From the NCBI RefSeq assembly GCF_901709675.1, contig NC_051098.1, positions 12,060,918 to 12,124,917 on the forward strand: 64,000 nucleotides of DNA, written 5' to 3'. The notes under the pieces were generated by a model. It was not told the DNA's origin, did not search any database, and saw only the letters and a list, made by a program, of their open reading frames with translations. The DNA is from Syngnathus acus. Lineage: Eukaryota > Chordata > Actinopteri > Syngnathiformes > Syngnathidae. Both the position numbers and the translations under genes were made by a program. Of this stretch, positions 60,691 to 64,000 are shown in pieces (the first letter of the stretch is position 1; each line of letters opens with the position of its first letter).

Positions 60691-62593
60691 GGGATATATA
60701 GAGAAAGCTGGTTCCAATCAGCCGGTGCGCACCTTCTCCACTGGGCGATGTATTTTACTGCCTCTTGTACACGTTGCGTATTTATGAAGTGGCGCGAGAT
60801 CTGAGGGCCCATAGCAAAACAACCTTTTATTGTTTAAACGTGGACTGTTGGGCCCCGTCTGTGTGCTTAAGTGATTTAGGAACACGCTCACAAGTGCGGT
60901 ATATAATAAAAAAAAGAAATCATAAACGCTGAGACAAACCATGCGAGTAGACTGTAACAGGCACCAAGGAAGGGGCCGACAAAAAGCAGACATGCATTCC
61001 ACTACTAAAAGGAAACTCCACTTAATTAAACACCCAAGAAACAACTTGGGGAAGGAGTTTGTTTCGAATAAAAGAAGCAGCGCTATCGGTTTCCAACATA
61101 AAGTTCTCTTTTGACACAACTTGGGCTCGTCAGGCTTTTCTCGTTTTTAGTTTTTTCCCCCGTAAGCTCATGTCACCATGAACAAGAGCCAGCGGTAAAC
61201 GGCCCATCAGGAAATTAATAGAAAGTAAAAAGAAAATATTAAATTGTGACCACAATTCTCGCCAAAACTACTTTTATTTCAACAATTATTCCTTAGAGGA
61301 AGACAGTCAAAAAAGAAAGATCCTGTTGTATTAATATTGTGTCACAGAAACTAAGTTTTAAAATATTGAAGGAGACCTCACATTGCCACATTTAGCTCTA
61401 GCATTTAACATTGCATTAAATCGTCTATTCATATTTTATTTTATTTTCATACCTATTTTCTCATAACTTTATTTTTACAATTGCAGCCCATATCTTATCA
61501 AATACCTTATTCTCAAAATATTAGGATTTTTTTCCTTCCGTAACGGCGACTTTTTATTCCTTTTCAGCCCACCCCTGTAATATTTTTTATTAGCATGTCA
61601 AAGCCCAGATTGAAATGATGCCGCAAATTACATTCACTCTGTTATTTTAACATCCCGTACTGTGACTTAAAGGAGGTATCTGGCATATGTCAGCTGCAAT
61701 TGCTTGACTGCATTTAAAGTACTTGAACATTCCCCCGATTTTGATTTAAACCCAACATCAAGAGTGGCCCAAGCGATCCGCCTGCCCTCGGTTGCGCTCA
61801 ATCGCACAACACTTAACAGCGTATCCTTTGGCCAACCCGTTTATTTCCACTTCCTGCTTCCTCAGCCCAAAACCGACGTCGGGGACGGCTAGCAGAAAAC
61901 GTTGAGAAAGTGTTTCATTACGTTCAAAAAGACTGTCAAGGTTGAAGTCAGGCTGCACGTGATCTTTGTTTCATTTTTCTGCCACAACTAAATGTGTGAG
62001 TGAAACCACGTGTGTGTGTGTGTGTGTTCTTCCCCGGCCCACTGACAAGTTAGCTCTAATTTGCTCTCAAGTTGTCCACTTGGGGAGAAGTTGAGCGATG
62101 ATGGAGAAGGATTTTTTTTTTTTTTTTGGCAAGACAACGCACGTGGCTCCGCTTCATGATGAGTTAACACGCATAAATACACATCAATAATCCCGGGCTA
62201 TCATTCACACGCTCTCTTTATGAATAATTATTGCACACAGGCAAATCAAGAGATCAAAAGACAACACATCCAAATATTTTTACATAGTAAATGTGCTCAC
62301 ACTTACTTTCAGGCTGTGTTGATGAACGTGAGCTAAAAAGTCCACGTTGTAACTCGGAGTGTGCCAGCGCATTACAAAGACACGCGTGCGGAAAAAATGT
62401 CCATATGGTTTAAGCGGGATCATAACCGGAGTTCAAGGTAAACACGGCTGACTGAGGTTTGTCCATGCGTGCTCTCTTAGCTCACGTCTCCAAGGGCCCG
62501 CTCAAAACCTGGCCACTGCACACACGCACCTTTCCCTTTGTATGTGTGTGGCATGGCGAGGAGATTATTAAGTGTCTAATTACAGGTGCCACA

Positions 62594-62850
62594 TACAGTG
62601 CATATAAAAAGTCTACACACCCCCTGTTCAAACTACTGAAATAAGATGAATCATTTCAATTATTTTCCACCTTTAATGCGACCTAGAAATTGTAAAAAAG
62701 TAATCTGGGAGGTAATAACAAACAGATAGTGTTGTTGCACAAGTGTGCACACCCTCTTATAAAAAGGATGTGGCTGTTTTCGGAATCATCCAGTTACATT
62801 CAAACTTGTGTAGAATGGGAGTCAGCACACATCTGACACGTGTTATGGTA
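62594..62850. mobile_element. Tc1/mariner element, left-end fragment
   Basis: It begins TACAGTGCATATAAAAAGTC and continues with TACACACCCCCTGTTCAAA, TTTTCCACCTTTAATG, GTGTGCACACCCTCTTATAA, GATGTGGCTGTTTTCGG and ACATTCAAACTTGTGTAG. These follow in order the 5' part of the fish Tc1-like family also seen at 57220. It is truncated before any transposase. Confidence 0.78.
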
Positions 62851-62925
62851 TTTAAATGACATGGTATGTAAAACGATAGTTCTTCTCTGTAGATTAAATT
62901 TTTGGTCATATTTGGGGTGTCTGGA

Positions 62926-63034
62926 ACGGATCAATTATACTTGCATTATTTCCTATGGGAAACATTGCGTCGGTTTCCGAACAATTCTGTTTTAGTCAAA
63001 CGGTTTAGTCACAAAACATTTGGTTCCACCTTGT
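62926..63034. repeat. fragment of a GGTTCCACC-type fish repeat
   Basis: AACGGATCAATTATACTTGC, ATTATTTCCTATGGGAAA, CGGTTTCCGAACAA and GGTTCCACC follow in the order known from a small inverted-end fish element (ACAGTGGAACCTCGGTTTTCG at its other end). A lone AGTGGAACCTCGTTAC at 54598 may be another remnant. Confidence 0.55.
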
Positions 63035-63373
63035 TTAGCTGGACGGTGAATATTTTCTAAAGAGTGCATCATCTAATTAGTGAAATAAATGACATGGGTG
63101 ACTTGAGGGGAATCAAACTTCACAAAGTTAAGTCGCAGGCCCGCTTTAGCTTCGCCAACTCGGCGACTACCGCTTCCAATAAAAGTCAAAACGGGACAGA
63201 TGGCACATTTGCTATCGAATGAGTTTGGAGCAGACGGTCATACATTTACTTTACTAACAGGCCTCTTTCGAAAGCTGACCTGACCATCACGCACCAGCCG
63301 CCATTCACTGCCCTACAAACTGAGCTTCGCTGAACGCAGATCCGGGTTGTGAGCAACTGGTAGAGGCTCCTTT

Positions 63374-63378
<5 letters not shown>

Positions 63379-63404
<26 letters not shown>
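63379..63404. repeat. (CT)n microsatellite
   Basis: A pure run of about 26 bases. A similar run lies at 14365-14384. Confidence 0.9.
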
Positions 63405-63408
<4 letters not shown>

Positions 63409-63489
63409 TGCTCTCTGGCTCTTTGCCTGGCGGCCCAGGGTGTTATTAGACGTCAGGCCGCCTCACAGCTCCAAACGGCTCAATGACAA

Positions 63490-64000
63490 CACACGGGTCC
63501 TGCCAATTAGAAATAATTAGACAGCCATTTCAGTGGCAAGTCTTTTTAAGTGCATATATAACGATGCAATGATGCTTATTAGGCGGCCCGAGCCAGCGAG
63601 GAGCGCGGCCTCAAACGCTTTGGTGCCGCAGAAAATAATTATGCCAGTGATCACAAAGCGAGCTGCACATCTCTGTACTTCACCTCCACGCGTTTCAAAA
63701 ATCCACTTCATTAGCTCCCGTAATTAATCCTCCAATAATTGCAGGAAAAGCCCAGTTTACCTCCCTTCGTTTCTAATTATCATCTTATAAATAGTTATGG
63801 TTCTAATTAATGTGTTCATTAGGCAGGATATTTCTCTCAAAGCCTCGCTGGGAGCCAAAGGTCCGGCTTGGCTCTCTCTGAAGCCTAAGCAGCCAGAAGG
63901 TGAGGCCATCCTGCCTGCATTTGCTTTTATTTTACTACATTCAACCTCCTAATTGGCATTTAAAACCCAATTTGGAAGAACTTCAAGAAGCTTAAATGAG
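63490..64000. promoter_or_regulatory. homeodomain-motif-rich candidate regulatory block
   Basis: To the right edge the DNA is repeat-poor and saturated with TAATTA-type cores: CCAATTAGAAATAATTAG, AAAATAATTATGCC, CGTAATTAATCC, CCAATAATTGC, TCTAATTATC, TTCTAATTAATGTG and CCTAATTGGC. At least eight cores in about 500 bases. The element probably continues past the window. Confidence 0.38.

Larger units (their letters stand above)
365..64000 (-). other. rsrc1: rsrc1 gene, 3' portion (extends beyond right edge)
   Basis: Seven exons on the minus strand join into one open frame of 209 complete codons plus a split first codon, ending in a stop. The split phases match at every junction and all internal introns are GT-AG. 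The product matches the C-terminal two thirds of RSRC1 as I know it (human protein about 334 residues): RS/KD-rich tail, a GLEHL block, an AEQAK..LKAK coiled coil, an IEAIE.DSF motif, and a C-terminal [11 protein letters not shown]. The family is an SR-related nuclear speckle protein acting in 3' splice-site recognition and alternative splicing. The N-terminal RS exons, the 5' UTR and the promoter are not in the window. The visible introns are 0.75, 1.0, 11.4, 20.6, 8.4 and 12.4 kb. Confidence 0.95.
55842..64000 (-). other. rsrc1: rsrc1 upstream intron, partial (at least 8.2 kb)
   Basis: No further RS-rich or other rsrc1 exon is seen between 55842 and the right edge, so the next exon lies outside. 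Contents: AT-rich DNA (55920-56060), two partial Tc1-like ends (57220 and 62594), a strong candidate conserved block (57990-58720), a nuclear receptor/TISU cluster (60144-60438), a TAAT-rich AT tract (60546-60690), a GGTTCCACC-type repeat fragment (62926-63034), (CT)n (63379) and a homeodomain-rich block (63490-64000). Confidence 0.75.

Noticed and set aside
1-64000. CRISPR array, operon, phage or other bacterial system
   Set aside because: The spliced vertebrate gene, SINE, hAT elements and microsatellites show eukaryotic nuclear DNA. No spaced identical repeats with unique spacers of the CRISPR kind were seen.
55842-64000. Further upstream rsrc1 RS-rich exon
   Set aside because: I searched the minus-strand frames for Arg/Ser-rich segments with splice sites and saw none. 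The Arg-rich MRRRRRLL stretch near 60070 lacks the RS pattern.

Overview
The window is vertebrate nuclear DNA, almost certainly from a ray-finned fish and probably a percomorph teleost. The signs are a tRNA-derived SINE of a type common in percomorphs, hAT and Tc1/mariner remnants of fish type, very many (TG)n, (GA)n and tetranucleotide microsatellites, and vertebrate-style gene structure with tiny exons in long introns. The species cannot be named from the sequence.

The only protein-coding gene I can support is the 3' part of rsrc1 (arginine/serine-rich coiled-coil 1, SRrp53) on the minus strand. Seven coding exons run from right to left: 55677-55841, 43260-43296, 34784-34835, 14067-14138, 2542-2648, 1401-1505 and 555-647. 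A short 3' UTR follows, with an AATAAA signal at 383-388. All six introns inside the window are GT-AG, and the reading frame stays open across every junction. Together the exons encode 209 complete residues from the RS/RD/KD-rich tail to the C-terminus. The promoter and N-terminal exons lie beyond 64000. About 99 % of the window is intron or flank.

Region by region: 1-554 holds flank and 3' UTR. 555-2648 holds the last three exons and two short introns. 2649-14066 is an 11.4 kb intron with a 151 bp hAT MITE, a CTCF-like motif, PBX/MEIS sites and a SINE. 14139-34783 is a 20.6 kb intron with two CTCF-like motifs, the longest GA tract, a compound minisatellite and a strong candidate conserved block near 28.4-28.9 kb. 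34836-43259 holds a 544 bp hAT element with an 8 bp target duplication and a 36 bp hairpin. 43297-55676 holds a CpG-rich palindromic segment near 49.2 kb and a dispersed fish repeat at 51.9 kb. 55842-64000 is part of the next upstream intron. It holds a perfect DR5 retinoic-acid-type element and, 180 bp away, a perfect TISU/YY1 translation-start element followed by a splice donor on the opposite strand, then homeodomain-motif-rich DNA to the right edge.

From general knowledge, rsrc1 lies next to the developmental gene shox2 in many vertebrates. The long introns with homeodomain, CTCF and retinoid motifs would fit bystander introns hosting regulatory DNA for a neighbour. That is inference: conservation was not computed. 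No wholly new system was recognised. The 60.1-60.45 kb cluster is the most worthwhile place to look.
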